Shown here piece by piece: positions 35,040 to 46,530 of a stretch of DNA of 64,000 bases (positions are counted from its first letter, which is position 1; each line of letters starts with the position of its first letter). Below the pieces are notes generated by a model. It was not told the DNA's origin. It saw only the letters and a program-made list of their open reading frames with translations, and did not search any database. Origin of the DNA: Ceratotherium simum simum (taxonomy: Eukaryota; Chordata; Mammalia; Perissodactyla; Rhinocerotidae); NCBI RefSeq assembly GCF_000283155.1, contig NW_004454177.1, forward strand, positions 28,969,131-29,033,130, given 5' to 3'. The position numbers and the translations under genes are program-made.

Positions 35040-35775
35040 ATGAAAACATCCATGTGTTAAGAAACAGCATAAAATTAATTGAAGGTAAATTCCAGAAATT
35101 TTTTTTATACTAAAAGAACTATTATAAAAGAAGAAAGAAAACATAAATCCACAGATAAATAAATAAGCAAAGAGCTCCTAGTTACGTACAGGAATTCTTT
35201 GCAAAAGGGGAAACTCAAATGGCTAATAGCATATAAGAATGTTCATACTCACTAGGAATCAAATTCAAATTAAAACATCAATGAAATATCACTTTTATAT
35301 AATGAAGCTGGCAAAATTTTTAAAAATACACTTAGTATTGGCAAAGTTGTGAGATAGGAACTGCTGTTTGAATAATAAATTAGATCAACTTTTCTGGGAA
35401 AGAATGAACTATGTATAAGGAATCTAACTCAATAATTCTCCTTGTAGCAATTGATCCACAGGGAATAATAAAAGACACAGACAAGGATATGTATGCAAGG
35501 AGTATCAATGAAGATTCATCCATAATAGTGAACAATTAGACAACTTAAATGTTCAACTGCAGAGTAATGCTTAAGCAATTTATTTGGCATCAGATGATCA
35601 ATCATTACATAGGTATGAAAATTATTTTTTAAAAATAATGATATAAAAGGTCCCTATTGTAATGAAATTGAAAAATAAATTAAAAAATTAGTCATGCACA
35701 ATAGTCCACATTATGTTAAAACATATAAAATATGATAGACATATATAATTAAAAAATACATAAAAAAGGGAATAC
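35040..35775 (+). mobile_element. Old L1 ORF2 C-terminus and 3' region
   Basis: 'aagcaaagagctcctagtta' at 35165, 'actcactaggaatcaaattc' at 35248 and 'aatagtgaacaattagacaa' at 35523 match the L1 ORF2 3' end. Heavily decayed; it ends in A-rich sequence near 35770. Confidence 0.7.
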
Positions 35776-35819
35776 CTTATTGCACTTGGTTGAGGTTATA
35801 CCTGATGGTTCTGAGGTGG

Positions 35820-36030
35820 GAATAACCACTAACACTTACTGAACTCTTACAGGCACTCTATACTGAGGACATTGTATGAGCCCTCTCCTCTAATTCTCAT
35901 AACAATCCTATTAAGTAAGTACTATTAGTTTCTCCCTTTTTTACATGAAACTTAAAGACATTAAGTGACTCACTCAAAATTACACAGCTAGTAAGGAGTG
36001 AGATTCAAAACAGACACATTTCTCCACCAC
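35820..36030 (-). mobile_element. MIR SINE
   Basis: Antisense MIR: 'ctctaattctcataacaatc', then 'taagtgactcactcaaaatt', 'acacagctagtaaggagtga' and 'gattcaaaacagacacat'. Confidence 0.85.
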
Positions 36031-36223
36031 ACAGGTAGTCAACTTTTAATTATTATGTCAGTTTGTTTTTGACAAATATTTTAAAACAAGTACTTACGTA
36101 AAGTATATTAGGAAAATATGGCTATCATGAAAAAATCACAATTAGAATTTGATATCATGCTTTTCAATATATTCTAAATATATTATAGATTTAAATATTT
36201 TAAGAAGCAATTAAAAAAATAAT

Positions 36224-36624
36224 AAAACTGGATCTCCATCTTACACAATACACAAAAGTCAACTCAAAATCGATTAAGACCTGAACATAAGACTTGAAAC
36301 CATGAAACTCCTAGAAGAAAACATAGGTTGTAAGATTCTTGACTTTGGCCTTTGCAATTACTTTTTGGATTTGACAACAAAGGCAAAGGAAACAAAGCTA
36401 AAATAAATAAATGGGAGTACGTCAAACTAAAAAGCTTCTGCACAGCGAAGGAAACCATCAACAAAATAAAAGGGCAACCTACGGAATGGGAGAATATTTT
36501 TACAAAACACGTATCTGAAAAGGGGTTAATATCTAAAATTTATCAAGAACTCATACAACTCGATAGAAAAATAAAAACAAAAACAAAAAAACCCAAACAA
36601 TCGGATTAAAAAATAGGCAGACGA
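36224..36624 (+). mobile_element. 5'-truncated L1 (younger), part 1
   Basis: ORF2 C-terminal region starts abruptly at 'aaactggatctccatcttac'. An 85-codon L1 frame (36352-36609) is still open, a sign of lower age than the other L1s. It is interrupted at 36625 by an ERE pair and resumes at 37121. Confidence 0.9.
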
Positions 36625-36898
36625 GGGGCCGGCCTGGTGGTGCAAGTGATTAAGTGCGCGCACTCCACTGCAGCAGACCGGGGTTCATGGGTTCGGATCC
36701 TGAGCGGGCAGCAACGCACAGCTTGTTAAGCCATGCTGTGGCAGCGTCCCATATAAAGTGGAGGAAAATGGGCATGGATGTTAGCCCAGGGCCAGTCTTC
36801 CTCGGCAAAAAAAGAGGAGGATTGGCAGATGCTAGCACAGGGCTGATGTCCTCACAAAAATAAATAAATAAATAAATAAATAAAAATTAAAAAAAAAT
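36625..36898 (+). mobile_element. ERE SINE (ERE2-like), first unit of a tandem pair
   Basis: Head ggggccggcctggtggtgca, B box 'gggttcggatcctg', then 'gtggaggaaaatgggcatgg', 'cagtcttcctcggcaaaaaa' and 'gaggaggattggcagatgct', with an (AAAT)n tail at 36856-36896. Its left flank is the 17-bp aaaaaataggcagacga at 36608-36624. The matching right copy lies beyond the second unit. Confidence 0.93.
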
Positions 36899-37120
36899 AA
36901 AAGCCCCTGACTTAGGTGGCCCAGAGTCCGTCGGTTTGGATCCTGGACACTCACTGACGCACGCGCTGCTTGGCAGGCCATGCTGTGGTGGCGTCCTATG
37001 TAAAGTGGAGGAAGATAAGATAGGCACGGATGTTGGCCCAGGGCCAGTCTTCCTCAGCAAAAAAAGAGGAGGATTGGCAGGTGTTGGCACAGGGCTGATC
37101 TTCCTCATACACACACACAA
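36899..37120 (+). mobile_element. ERE SINE (ERE2-like), second unit, 5'-shortened
   Basis: Lacks the first 40-50 bp of the SINE, including the A box. It continues with 'ggtttggatcctggacactc', 'ccatgctgtggtggcgtcct' and the same body as the first unit, ending 'gggctgatcttcctcatac' and (AC)n. The right flank repeats aaaaaataggcagacga at 37121-37137, so one duplication encloses both units. Confidence 0.92.
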
Positions 37121-38135
37121 AAAAAATAGGCAGACGAACTGAATAGACATTTTTCCAAAGAAGACATACAAATGGCCAACAGATACATGAAAAGGCGCTC
37201 AACATCATTAATCATCAGAGAAATACAAATCAAAACCACAATGAGATATCACCTCACACCTATTAGAATGGCTATCATCAAGAAGACAAGAGATAACAAG
37301 TGTTGAGGACGATGTAGAGAAAAGGGAACCCTTGCATTCAGTTGGTAGGAATGTAAATTAGTGCAGCCTCTACCGAAAACAGTATGGAGTTTCCCCCCAA
37401 AATTAAAAATAGAACTACCATATGATCCATGAATCCCACTTCTGGATATATATCCAAAGGAAATGAAAACAAGATATCAGAGAGATACATGCACTTCCAT
37501 GTTCATTGCAGCATTACTCAACAATAGCCAAGATATGGAGGCAACCTAAGTGTCCATCAACAGATGAACGGATTAAGAAGATGTGACATATATACATATA
37601 TATATACAGTGGAAGATTTCTCAGCCAGAGAAAGAAGGAAATCTTAACATTTGCAACAACATGGATGGCGCTTGAAGGCATTATGCTAAGTGAAATAAGC
37701 CAGACAGAGAATGACAAATACTGCATGGTATTACATACACGTGGGATCTTAAAAAAGAAATCAAACTCAGAAATAGCGAGTAGAAAAGTTGTTGCCAGGG
37801 GCTGGGGTGCAGGGGGTGAAGGAAACAGGGAGAGGTTGATAAGAGGGTGCAAACTTTCAGCTGTAAAATGAATATGATCTGAGGCTCTAATGTAAAACAT
37901 GGTGACTGTAGTTAATAACACCGTATTGCATAATTGACGTTTACTAAGAGAGTAGAACATAAATGTTCTCACACACAAAAAAAAAGATAAATATGTGAGG
38001 TGATTGATATGTTAATTAACTATTTGGGGGAATCCTTTCACAATGTATACTTACGTCAAATCATCAAATTGTACACTTTAAATATCTTACTATTTTATTT
38101 GTCAGTTATATCTCAATAAAGCTAAAATATAAAAA
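37121..38135 (+). mobile_element. 5'-truncated L1 (younger), part 2 with 3'UTR
   Basis: Continues ORF2 ('aacagatacatgaaaaggcg' at 37179, 'cctcacacctattagaatgg' at 37252, 'gtgtccatcaacagatgaac' at 37550). Then the 3'UTR ('agttgttgccaggggctggg' at 37787) and an aataaa polyadenylation signal at about 38115, followed by an A-rich tail. The 154-codon minus frame at 37514-37978, the longest in the window, is the antisense of this 3' end. Confidence 0.9.
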
Positions 38136-38203
38136 AAGCAATAAGCTAATAGAATAGGTAAAATTTTATGCTTATCCCAATTGTATTAAGACGACGACAT
38201 TTT

Positions 38204-38397
38204 GGGGGCCGGGCCTGTGGCATAGTAGTTAAGTTCATGCACTGTGCTTCAATGACCTGAGGTTTGCAGGTTCGAATCCCGGGTGTGGACATATGCACCA
38301 CTCATCAAACCATGCTGTGGTGGCATCCTGTATACAAAAAAATAGAGAAAATGGGCAGAGATGTTAGCTCAGGGCCAATCTTCCTGACCCAAAAAAA
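38204..38397 (+). mobile_element. ERE SINE (older variant) with 15-bp target-site duplication
   Basis: Head gggggccgggcctgtggcat, a perfect Pol III B box ggttcgaatccc at 38269-38280, then 'caaaccatgctgtggtggca' and 'gatgttagctcagggccaat', and an A-tail. Flanks are agacgacgacatttt at 38189-38203 and agacaaagacatttt at 38398-38412 (13 of 15 identical). It sits just past the L1 tail. Confidence 0.92.
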
Positions 38398-38640
38398 AGA
38401 CAAAGACATTTTACATTTTAAGGCTGAAGAAGAAATAGTCATTGACCATTTACATAATGAAACATATGTATATCTGATTATATATAAAAATTAAGTAAAA
38501 TAAATATAAAATAAGAAAAAATGATAATGGGATACTCTCTTCTCATAAGTATCACAAACATACATTTGATCTCTAAAAAATGTGAGAGTTATGTTTGGAT
38601 CTAAAGTGTAAAACACAACTCTAGTGGATAAATGGTCAAA

Positions 38641-38730
38641 GAACTATTCATTCATTTAATCACTCAACAAACACTTATCACCTTCTATATGCCAGACACT
38701 GTGAATAGACAAAACAAAGAGTTACGAACA
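38641..38730 (-). mobile_element. L2 LINE 3' end
   Basis: Antisense L2 terminus: 'attcattcatttaatcactc', then 'aacaaacacttatcaccttc' and 'tatatgccagacactgtg'. Confidence 0.78.
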
Positions 38731-38779
38731 CTAAACAAGTAATTTTTAAGAGTCCAGATCACTAATAAATTATCAAAAT

Positions 38780-39330
38780 GCTGAAGAAAACAGGAGTTAT
38801 TATATCACTTTATTATACAAGAAAAATCTTTTTAATTGACAGAAATTTAATACCTACAGTGTTGTTGGGAGCAAGTAGATTTCTATATGACTGGTGCACT
38901 GTAAATTGTGCAATATTTTGGATGAGAAAGTTGACAACTCATGACACAAATAATAAAAATCATGATATTTCTACCTAGTAACACCATTTTTTTAGTACCT
39001 ATCCCATGGGAATAATGCAAGAAGGGAGAGAAGTCTATATGTGCAAAAATGCTTATAGCTTCATTATATAGTGTAACTGAAAACTGAAAAAATATCCAAA
39101 TGCCCAATTGTGAGAAAATTGCTAGGCAGATAGTACTATGTTAAATTAAAGAAATATTATATTGTCATTAGAATGGCAAATATAAGAACTATGCACAAAC
39201 TGAGAATGAATATAATCGAAAAAGTGTAAAACTTGGAAGGCAGTATACATAATGATTGCAACTATGAAAATTAAGCCACATGATAGTAATAATAGGCACG
39301 GTATACACTATCGAGTTTGTATATAGAGAT
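38780..39330 (+). mobile_element. Old L1 3' region, heavily decayed
   Basis: 'cctatcccatgggaataatg' at 38999, 'gtgcaaaaatgcttatagct' at 39041 and 'atatccaaatgcccaattgt' at 39093 follow the order of L1M-type ORF2 3' sequence. Boundaries are uncertain. Confidence 0.6.
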
Positions 39331-40084
39331 AGAAATTTGGGTTTTTCATAGCTTTTTTCCCCCTGATATGACTGACCTAGAAATAGTATAACAGAGTAGA
39401 AGCTGATGTAACAAATTAGTAAAAATGCAGGTTTAGAATCAAGCAGACTTTTGTTTAAATGCAAGCTGCCACTACATTGGATATGTGAACAGAAAGACTC
39501 ATCACCTCCTTCTCATTAACATTAAGAGTCTGTCAAGCAATTTCATCACTGAAATGAGAATAAACAGTGGATTCACTGATGTAGGAAATGCAATAATTGT
39601 TCTGATTTTTAAGTCAAAATCTTTTTGTTGGCTTAGGTAACGATGATATTTAAGGACATGGTCCAGTTTTATTCTATAAAATGGTAAAGGGATTGTAATG
39701 AATTCTATACAATGAATTATAGTAGTAGGATTAATCATGAGTGATAATGAGTAAATCAAGAATAAAAGAGAAAGGGGAAGGGAAAGTAAGTTATACCTCC
39801 TTTAGTTCAGCTTCTTGGAATTTAGTCATTTCCACTCTCAGCCCTCTAAAGGCATAGAGCTCTCTGGGGAATATTTTGGATAATCAAATAGTCAAAACTC
39901 TTTAAATATATTGCTCAATTTCTGTATAGTTCTTGCTTAAATTTTTTCTTATTCTCTCAGGCTCCACTTTATTTTGCCCTTCTCATACTCACTAGTACAA
40001 GTAAGTGCTAGAAAACAGATGAAGCGAAGCACTATTGATTTTAAAACCCACTATTATGGTTTTATGATAACTTGTTTGTTTTCT
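39331..40084. other. Unassigned intergenic sequence
   Basis: A weak sense MIR-like segment may exist at 39400-39500. No gene recognised. Confidence 0.4.
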
Positions 40085-40215
40085 TCCAAGACAATTAACT
40101 CTATGAGTCCCTGAGGATGCTTACTGACTTTTAGTATCCCTAGTATCCCACTGAACTAGTATCTAGTTCAGTGGCTCACATAGAACGCACTCAATAAAGG
40201 TCTATTGAGCCATCT
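40085..40215 (+). mobile_element. L2 LINE 3' end fragment
   Basis: 'tatgagtccctgaggatgct', then 'gcactcaataaaggtctatt'. It contains the inverted repeat listed next. Confidence 0.6.
40149..40173. repeat. Perfect 11-bp inverted repeat with 3-base loop
   Basis: cactgaactag (40149-40159), tat, ctagttcagtg (40163-40173). No mismatch. Within L2-like sequence, beside a small direct repeat of agtatccc at 40133-40148. Confidence 0.9.
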
Positions 40216-41419
40216 GAGATTTCTAGAAGTCACAAGGAAATTTACTTGGTTCTCATTATCCAAGAAATGCATGTTCCTGTTCCTCAGAGGAAGCAAAACT
40301 TGTCTTGCACTCACCTAGCATGAACATAGACTGTTTAGGGCCAACTCAACAGACCTTTTTTAAAGAGGCATCTCTCTCAGATGGCAATATTCTTGAGTAT
40401 CCATAAGAGGCTGCCCAAGAAAAGGAGGTAGAAATGTTTCATTTAAAGAATACCTTTACCTACTATGTACCTACTATGAACAAAGCCTAGTACTAGTCCT
40501 GACTAGTTTATTTAGACTTATAGAGGTCTGTCCGTTATGTTATTCCACAATTCTACTTGTTCCCCTTAAATAAATTCAAAGAAAGTACGTGAAAGAATGG
40601 TCCACGTTCTATGTGATCTATCATATTGAAAATAGCTAAGCAGAAATAGAAAATTCTTATGATGGTATACATATATGAGGCCTAAACTGAAATTTCCCTT
40701 GTTAGTTTCACCATTTCCAGTGATTTTCTTATTCAATTCCAGTTAGGTCAATAATTTACTTTGGTGTCTGTATTATGCAAAGTCTAATTTTTATTTTTTC
40801 CTTATTATAGACACCAAAAACAAGCACTCATTAAACATCTTATGAAAATTTAATTTATTAATTTTTTATTCTTTTCAAGTGGTTTTGGTATTTATTCTAG
40901 AGTAAACAATAAAAATAATAAAAAACCCCAAAATGTTTCCAGAAGAGGTCTTTTGATTTATATATATGGAAAGATCTCTTTTGGAGACTGATACACAAAT
41001 ATTTGGATTCTTTTATGTGTATTTGGCATAACATCTTATGTCATAAAACTTGATACCTCTCACAAACTAAATCCCATGAAGTTCTTTCTTAGAAGACTGC
41101 TTTCTAAAGAATACAGGAGATATTCTTCCTAATTATTATAGTTCATATAGAAATTGAACTTGGCTAATGCTATTATATATTATTTTCCTGTATTTTGTTT
41201 CTGAGATAGGTAGAGTGCCTTTGTCTATGAAGAACCACTAGTCATTTAAGTGATTCAGACTTTTGACAAGTCATTAAAAGAAAAATGAAACAACCTTGAA
41301 TCAGCAAATAGCTTTGTGTTACTTCTGGTAAAAAATATGGGTGAGTGGCAAACAAAATGTTTGCTAATTTAAAGAAATTAAATTTAACTCAAATTAAATG
41401 TAAATTTAAAAAGTTATAT

Positions 41420-41462
41420 ACATTTTTATATGTATATATAAGTTATATATATATACAAGTTT
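41420..41462. repeat. (TA)n-type tract
   Basis: tttatatgtatatataagtt followed by tatatatatataca: alternating TA with a few G and A interruptions. Confidence 0.85.
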
Positions 41463-41579
41463 TGTTGACCATTAGACCGCAGAAATCATCATCATTAAAG
41501 CCTAAGCATATAAAAGTTGAGAAAGATAATCAGATATAAGTTCAAGAAGTTTGTAATCTAATTAGAGAGACAAGCTGAT

Positions 41580-41675
41580 ATATCAACAGATATCTACATC
41601 TGTACCTCTACCTATATGTCTATATCTGTATCTATATCTATATGTCTATTTCCGTATCTACTGCTCTGTATCTGA
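41580..41675. repeat. Degenerate (TATCTR)n microsatellite
   Basis: Repeated tatctac, tatctgta and ctatatgtc words over about 95 bp, mostly six-base units. Confidence 0.85.
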
Positions 41676-41822
41676 GATAGTAAATACTAAATGCCAAATA
41701 AACTGTATGGATTCATTCTAAGTTCTGTATTACTTTAAGTTCTGGCATCCACGAGAGGAAATGATCACTGCAGTTAGATGTTTTTGGATAAGTCAGCAAA
41801 GAGTTTTAGCTTGTTTAACTAA

Positions 41823-41896
41823 TCCTTATTAATTAATTAAGCATTACTATTAATTACTAATAAATAATAATTATTAATAAATAATAATTAATTGAC
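41823..41896. repeat. (TAATTA)/(AATAAT)n AT-only tract
   Basis: Almost pure A/T with ttaattaatta and aataataattattaataaat words. Partly palindromic. Confidence 0.85.
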
Positions 41897-42261
41897 TTGT
41901 TAAGAAGGAGTTTAGCTCAGAGAGGTAAAAGGATACTGTAGGAATGATGCAATAAACAAAAACACAGGCTTGGGGATGTGTAGGAAAAGCAGAGCGGTTC
42001 TATAGAAGTGGAGTACTGAGAGATGATACTGCAGAGTTGGTTGCAACTAGGTTTTGAGTGGAAATCGTACACATAAGGTAGCCCAGTAATATGATCTGAT
42101 AGATTGATGCTGCATAAATATGCATACATAACTCATTTGCCACAAGTTCTGGGATGGCTTATATTATTGTATATTTATCAGTTTAAAACAACTAGAGAAA
42201 AAATATTGTAGCACAGGAAAGAAGATGTACAGACCCAATCACCATATGGACATCTATGCCT

Positions 42262-42582
42262 TTTCTGTTAATTAGGAAGACATGCTTTGCTCATTCCTGC
42301 CTCCGCACCTTTGAACATGCAATATCCTTTTCTAGACTATGCTTTCCTGTCCTTTTCTAGTTGACTGTGATTGATTCTTGATATCTCACTCCAGTGTAAG
42401 CATGATTTAGTTTACCCTGTGCTCTAATAACACTCTGCTGATTTATTATAAGAGGTATTATTCTCTATAGTGATTACTTATTAACTGTTTCATCCATTAG
42501 GTCCAAAGTTTCTAAAGGCAAGCTGTCTTCTCACACCCCCAATCTAGGTATCTTCAGCACACAGTAAAGTAGCTAATCCGCA
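42262..42582 (+). mobile_element. L2 LINE, part 1
   Basis: 'cctgtccttttctagttgac' through 'gatttattataagaggtatt' and 'ccaaagtttctaaaggcaag' follow L2 ORF2-3'UTR order. The 3' terminus lies beyond the LTR insertion, at 43015-43060. Confidence 0.7.
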
Positions 42583-43014
42583 TGTACTGGTTTGCTAGGG
42601 CTGCTGTAACAAAGTACCACAAACTGAGTGGCTTGAAAAACAAAAATTTATTGTTTCACAGTTCTGGAAACTAGAAGTCTGAGATGAAGGACTTGGCACG
42701 TTTGTTTCCTTCTGAGGACTTTGAGGAAAGAATCTCTTCTAGGTCTATCTAATTGGCTTGTAAATGGCTGTCTTCATTTTCATGTGGTGTTCTTCCTGTA
42801 TCTTCACGTCATCTTCCCTCTGTACACATCTTTATGTCCAAATATCTCCTTTTTATAAAGACATCGTTTATGTTGGATTAGGATCAACCCTAATGACCTC
42901 ACTTTAACTTGATTACCTCTGTAAAGAATTTCCTCCAAGTAAGGTCACATTCTGAGGTACAGGGAAGTTAAGACTTCAACATATGAAGTTTGGGATACAG
43001 TTACACCCATAACA
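42583..43014 (-). mobile_element. MLT1-type solo LTR inserted in L2
   Basis: The complement of a full MLT1 LTR: 'tactggtttgctagggctgc', 'caaagtaccacaaactgagt', 'gttctggaaactagaagtct', 'ctcctttttataaagacatc' and 'agacttcaacatatgaagtt', ending cccataaca. Flanking pentamers ccgca (42578-42582) and ccata (43015-43019) match at 4 of 5, as expected for a 5-bp ERVL/MaLR duplication. Confidence 0.92.
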
Positions 43015-43240
43015 CCATAATAGATATTTGTCAAATCAGTGAATGCTTGAATAAAGCACTTATAGAACTTATCAAATTTGTTTTAATTGTCCAACTTATA
43101 TGTTTCCCCGAAAAGACTGTGAGCTCCTTTAGAGCAAAATTCATAGCCCATTCATGCTTGAATCTGTATCGCTGAGAACAAAGACCAACACATAGTTGGT
43201 GCTGAAATTGCTTTGTTAAATGACTGATAAATAGCAAATC
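43015..43240 (+). mobile_element. L2 LINE 3' ends (end of split copy plus a second copy)
   Basis: 'atatttgtcaaatcagtgaa' finishes the split L2. From about 43115 a second terminus appears: 'gactgtgagctcctttagag', then 'aacacatagttggtgctgaa' and 'gttaaatgactgataaat'. Confidence 0.7.
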
Positions 43241-44154
43241 ATGCAAAACTATTTTTTGTAAAAGTACCTCTGAAAGAATGTTTTATATGGGTCTTGGCTA
43301 ATGCTCTGTTCAATGATTTTTGCTGATAGCTGCAGATTGTACAGTCCCCAAAGTATCAATGCCTTAGGCAATTTGAAAAAGATACTGTGTGTCATTCAGA
43401 GGGTAGAAGTCTAAATATTCCCATGACCTTAATATCTTGTTGCCTTATTAGAAATCAGTGCTCATCTTTGCTTTTGTGTCTTATTTCCATACTGTGTTTT
43501 TTTTTCTGATTTATCAAAACACAATGCTAAAAATAAAATGTAAATTGGCTTTCAATGGAACCTGTCAGAGAGATATACAAGTGTCTTCAGGATGTAAATA
43601 GAGAGATAATGAAAAATAGGGAGACTGACTGTGGGGATGGGGCCCAGAGAAAGAACTTCAGATGCCAGTGTTGTTGTCTGGTTCAGTATGACCACCTCAA
43701 TTATCATCAGGATGAGGAAGGTGAGTAGAATGTTAATTAGTTTCACAGTTGCTCTAATTTAGCCTGTATAATCAGCACCGGTCGTAATAAAACAAGTAGA
43801 GACAAAGCTGCTCTCTGAAGAAATTCATGAACCTAAAGTAATCTAATAAGACAAACATGGACTAATTGTATTTATTGGAAAGAAGTCAGCCAAGCTGGGT
43901 AACAACCAGGGTGACCTAAGGGATGGGGTGGGTCATGATCCATTTGTATCTCAAGCTAACAAATTGCATTCATGTTGTATCCACAATGCATTTTTCCAGA
44001 CACTTCTTAGTTATATAGGTAGGAACAGTCTTACTATTGAGTTCTTTTCTGAGTAACTTGGAGTTCTAAAGATAGGTAAAAAAGAACATAAAGAAATTTT
44101 AGAAAGCAGAATCCAAATTAACAAGACATTCATGAAGTTTTGTTTGAAGATGTT
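43241..44154. other. Unassigned intergenic sequence
   Basis: Repeat-poor. The hydrophobic 64-codon minus frame at 43552-43746 would encode a leucine/isoleucine-rich N-terminus but matches nothing I know. Confidence 0.4.
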
Positions 44155-44353
44155 TAAATTAGAAGATAAATGTATTTCATGTTTACCCAGTAGTTACCAT
44201 TTCTGCCACTCTTGATTCTTTCCTGCAGACCCAGATTGCTACCTGGTATAACTTTCCTTCTGCTCGAGGGGCTCCCTTTAATATTTATTAAAGTGTAAGT
44301 CTGCCAGTGATGAATTTTTTCAGCTTTTGTACATAAGAAAAAGTCTTACTTTT
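44155..44353 (-). mobile_element. L1/HAL1-like antisense 5'-half, part 1
   Basis: 'gacccagattgctacctggt', 'ataactttccttctgctcga' and 'gatgaattttttcagctttt' form the complement of an L1 ORF1-type/HAL1-type region. It continues after the ERE insertion. Confidence 0.7.
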
Positions 44354-44516
44354 TTTTTTTTTTTTTTGGCGAGGAAGATTGTCTCTGAGCTAGTATCTAT
44401 GCCAATCATGGTTTGACAATTGGTCCGTATGTCCGCGCCCAGAATCCGAACCCGCGAACCCCGGGCTGCTGCAGCGCAGCACACAAACTTAACCACTATG
44501 CCACTGGGCTGGCCCA
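44354..44516 (-). mobile_element. ERE SINE, short, antisense, with 16-bp target-site duplication
   Basis: Minus-strand head gggccagcccagtggcatag, B box 'gggttcgcgggttcggattc' region, and body 'gtcaaaccatgattggcata', ending in an A-tail (T-run at 44354-44368). aaaaagtcttactttt is repeated exactly at 44338-44353 and 44517-44532. It interrupts the antisense L1. The 65-codon frame is a SINE artefact. Confidence 0.94.
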
Positions 44517-45950
44517 AAAAAGTCTTACTTTTAAAGGCTGCTTTTAGGATCTTCTCTGGTTTTAAGTAAGTTGGCTATGATATGCTTTTGTGTAATTTTC
44601 TTCAGATTTTTTAGTCCTTTGGGTTGAGTGAACTTCTTGAATATGTCTGTTTATAATTTTCATCAAATTCAGAAATTTTCCAGCTATTATTTCTTTTCAC
44701 ATTTTTCTATTCCTTTCTCTGTCTCCTCTCTTTCAGAGATGCTAATTATACATATAAAAGGCTGCTTGAAGTTGTCCCACAGCTAACTTACGCTCTGTTC
44801 ATCTTTTAATTTTTTTAATATCTGTGTTTCCTTTTAGATAATTTTTATTGCTATCCTTTCATTCACTAAGCTCTCTTTTTGTAATGTCTAATCTGCTGTT
44901 AATCCCATTTAGTGCATTTTTCATCTCAGGCATTTTAGTTTGTATTTCTTGAAGTTCAATTTGTATCTTTTTTTTATTATCTTTCGTGTCTCAATCTTTC
45001 ATCTAGCTTCTTGAACAAATGGAATACACTTATAATAATTATCTTGATGCCCTGTTCTACTAATCCTAGCATCTATATCATTTGTGACTGATTTTTCTCC
45101 TAATTATGGGTTATATTTTCATGCTTTTTTTCATACCTGGTAATTTTTAATTGATGTTAAATATAATAAATTTTAAATTTGGGGGTGCTAGATATTTCTG
45201 TATTCCTATAAATATTCTTGAACATTTTTTCTGGGATACAGTTCAGTTATTTGGAAACAGTTTCATCTTCTTTGGTCTTGCTTTTTAGGTTTTTTAGAGG
45301 GAAACAGACAAACATTTAGTTAGGACTAATTTTGTCCCGCTATTGAGGCAAAACCTTTCTGAATACTATACTCAGTGCCCTATGAATTATATGATTTTCC
45401 ACTGTGGCTGGTGTGAACAGGCACTAATTTTACTCATATGTGAGCACTGGAAATTGTTTCCTCTAATCCCTCCAGTGGTTCTTTCTTGGGTAGATTCCTT
45501 GCATGAATGCACTGATGAGTCTTCAGATGAGAACTCAAAGGGGATCCTCCGTAGATCTCCAGTGTTCTCACTCTGTACTGCTGTCTCCTCCCTGTTTCTC
45601 TGCCCTTTGAACACTAGCTTGCTTGGTTTCCTTGGACCCCTAGCTCAATCACCTAAACTCAGGGAGACTGACTGCTGGGCTCCCCGTGGGTTCTCCCTCT
45701 CTGTGCCGTTACTGGGAAACTCTCTCTAGGTAGTAATTTAGAGCAATTGGAGGACTTCCTTTATACGTCTCCTGTCTTTCTGGGATTACTGTCCCTTATT
45801 ACCTTATATTCAATGTCTTAAAATCCATTGTTTCCTCCATTTTGTCTTGTTTTTCAGTTGTTTTAGGTAGGAGGGTAAACCAGATCCTTGTAGTTTTGTC
45901 TTGGCCAGATTCAGTAGTTGTGATAGCTAAGTAAAATTTTCATGAAAAGA
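44517..45950 (-). mobile_element. L1/HAL1-like antisense 5'-half, part 2
   Basis: The complement of ORF1 and 5'UTR of an old L1: 'ttttaggatcttctctggtt' at 44542, 'ccagctattatttcttttca' at 44680, 'ttgtcccacagctaacttac' at 44772, 'cttgaagttcaatttgtatc' at 44949, and a GC-richer 5'UTR-like part at 45360-45760. The 128-codon plus frame at 45343-45729 is an antisense shadow. The ORF2 end is not in the window. Confidence 0.75.
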
Positions 45951-46212
45951 TTAAACATGACATAAGTCAATATAATAAAATGTAGGTTATGTAGAAAAAA
46001 ATCCTACTTGTTATGAGGCTTCTATATGTCAAGTAATGTATGTTAACACTGAGGTCAGCATATCCTAACACGTAAGTTGTTTCAGTGGCCCCTGCTCTCA
46101 AAATAAATCTGAATTTTCCATCACAATTTCTTTTTTTCCTGTTCCCCTTCTAACACAAGAAACATTTGGTCTTTGCCAGACTGGTTCCTAAGACGTCTGT
46201 AGTATAAAATTC

Positions 46213-46530
46213 GAAGAATTCATTTGTTCATTTATTCAAAAATATTTATTAAGTGCCTGTTCTGTGTTAGGCACTGTTCTGGGCATGTGAGATATATCAA
46301 GTAAACAAAAGCAAAAATATCCATGCCCCCATGGAGTTTTTACTCAACAAAAAGAAAGCAACATTGGTCAATTAACATAAAAAATAAGTAAAGTGCATAC
46401 TATGGTGGAAGGAAATATGTAGAGAGGAAGTAAACAAAAGTCAGAGAAGTTAAATAACATCCTTAATAAAGAGCTGAGGAAGAAAGGAGAGATTTTGGGA
46501 TTTTTTACGAGGGAGGCTCTTCAGCCATTG
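46213..46530 (-). mobile_element. L2 LINE 3' region
   Basis: Antisense L2: 'ttcatttattcaaaaatatt', 'tattaagtgcctgttctgtg', 'ttaggcactgttctgggcat', 'catgcccccatggagttttt', then 'actatggtggaaggaaatat'. Confidence 0.88.

Larger units (their letters stand above)
40216..42261. other. Unassigned AT-rich sequence with simple repeats
   Basis: Apart from the three simple-repeat tracts listed separately, I recognise no repeat family and no gene in these 2 kb. Confidence 0.4.

Noticed and set aside
37514..37978. Longest open frame in the window (154 codons, minus strand)
   Set aside because: It is the exact antisense of an L1 ORF2 C-terminus/3'UTR recognised on the plus strand. No protein domain.
43552..43746. 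Hydrophobic 64-codon minus-strand frame, possible micropeptide
   Set aside because: Hydrophobic text is common from AT-rich DNA. No match to known small membrane proteins and no supporting context.
45343..45729. 128-codon plus-strand frame
   Set aside because: Lies in the antisense 5'UTR/ORF1 region of an L1 on the minus strand, with the usual GC-rich L1 5'UTR texture.
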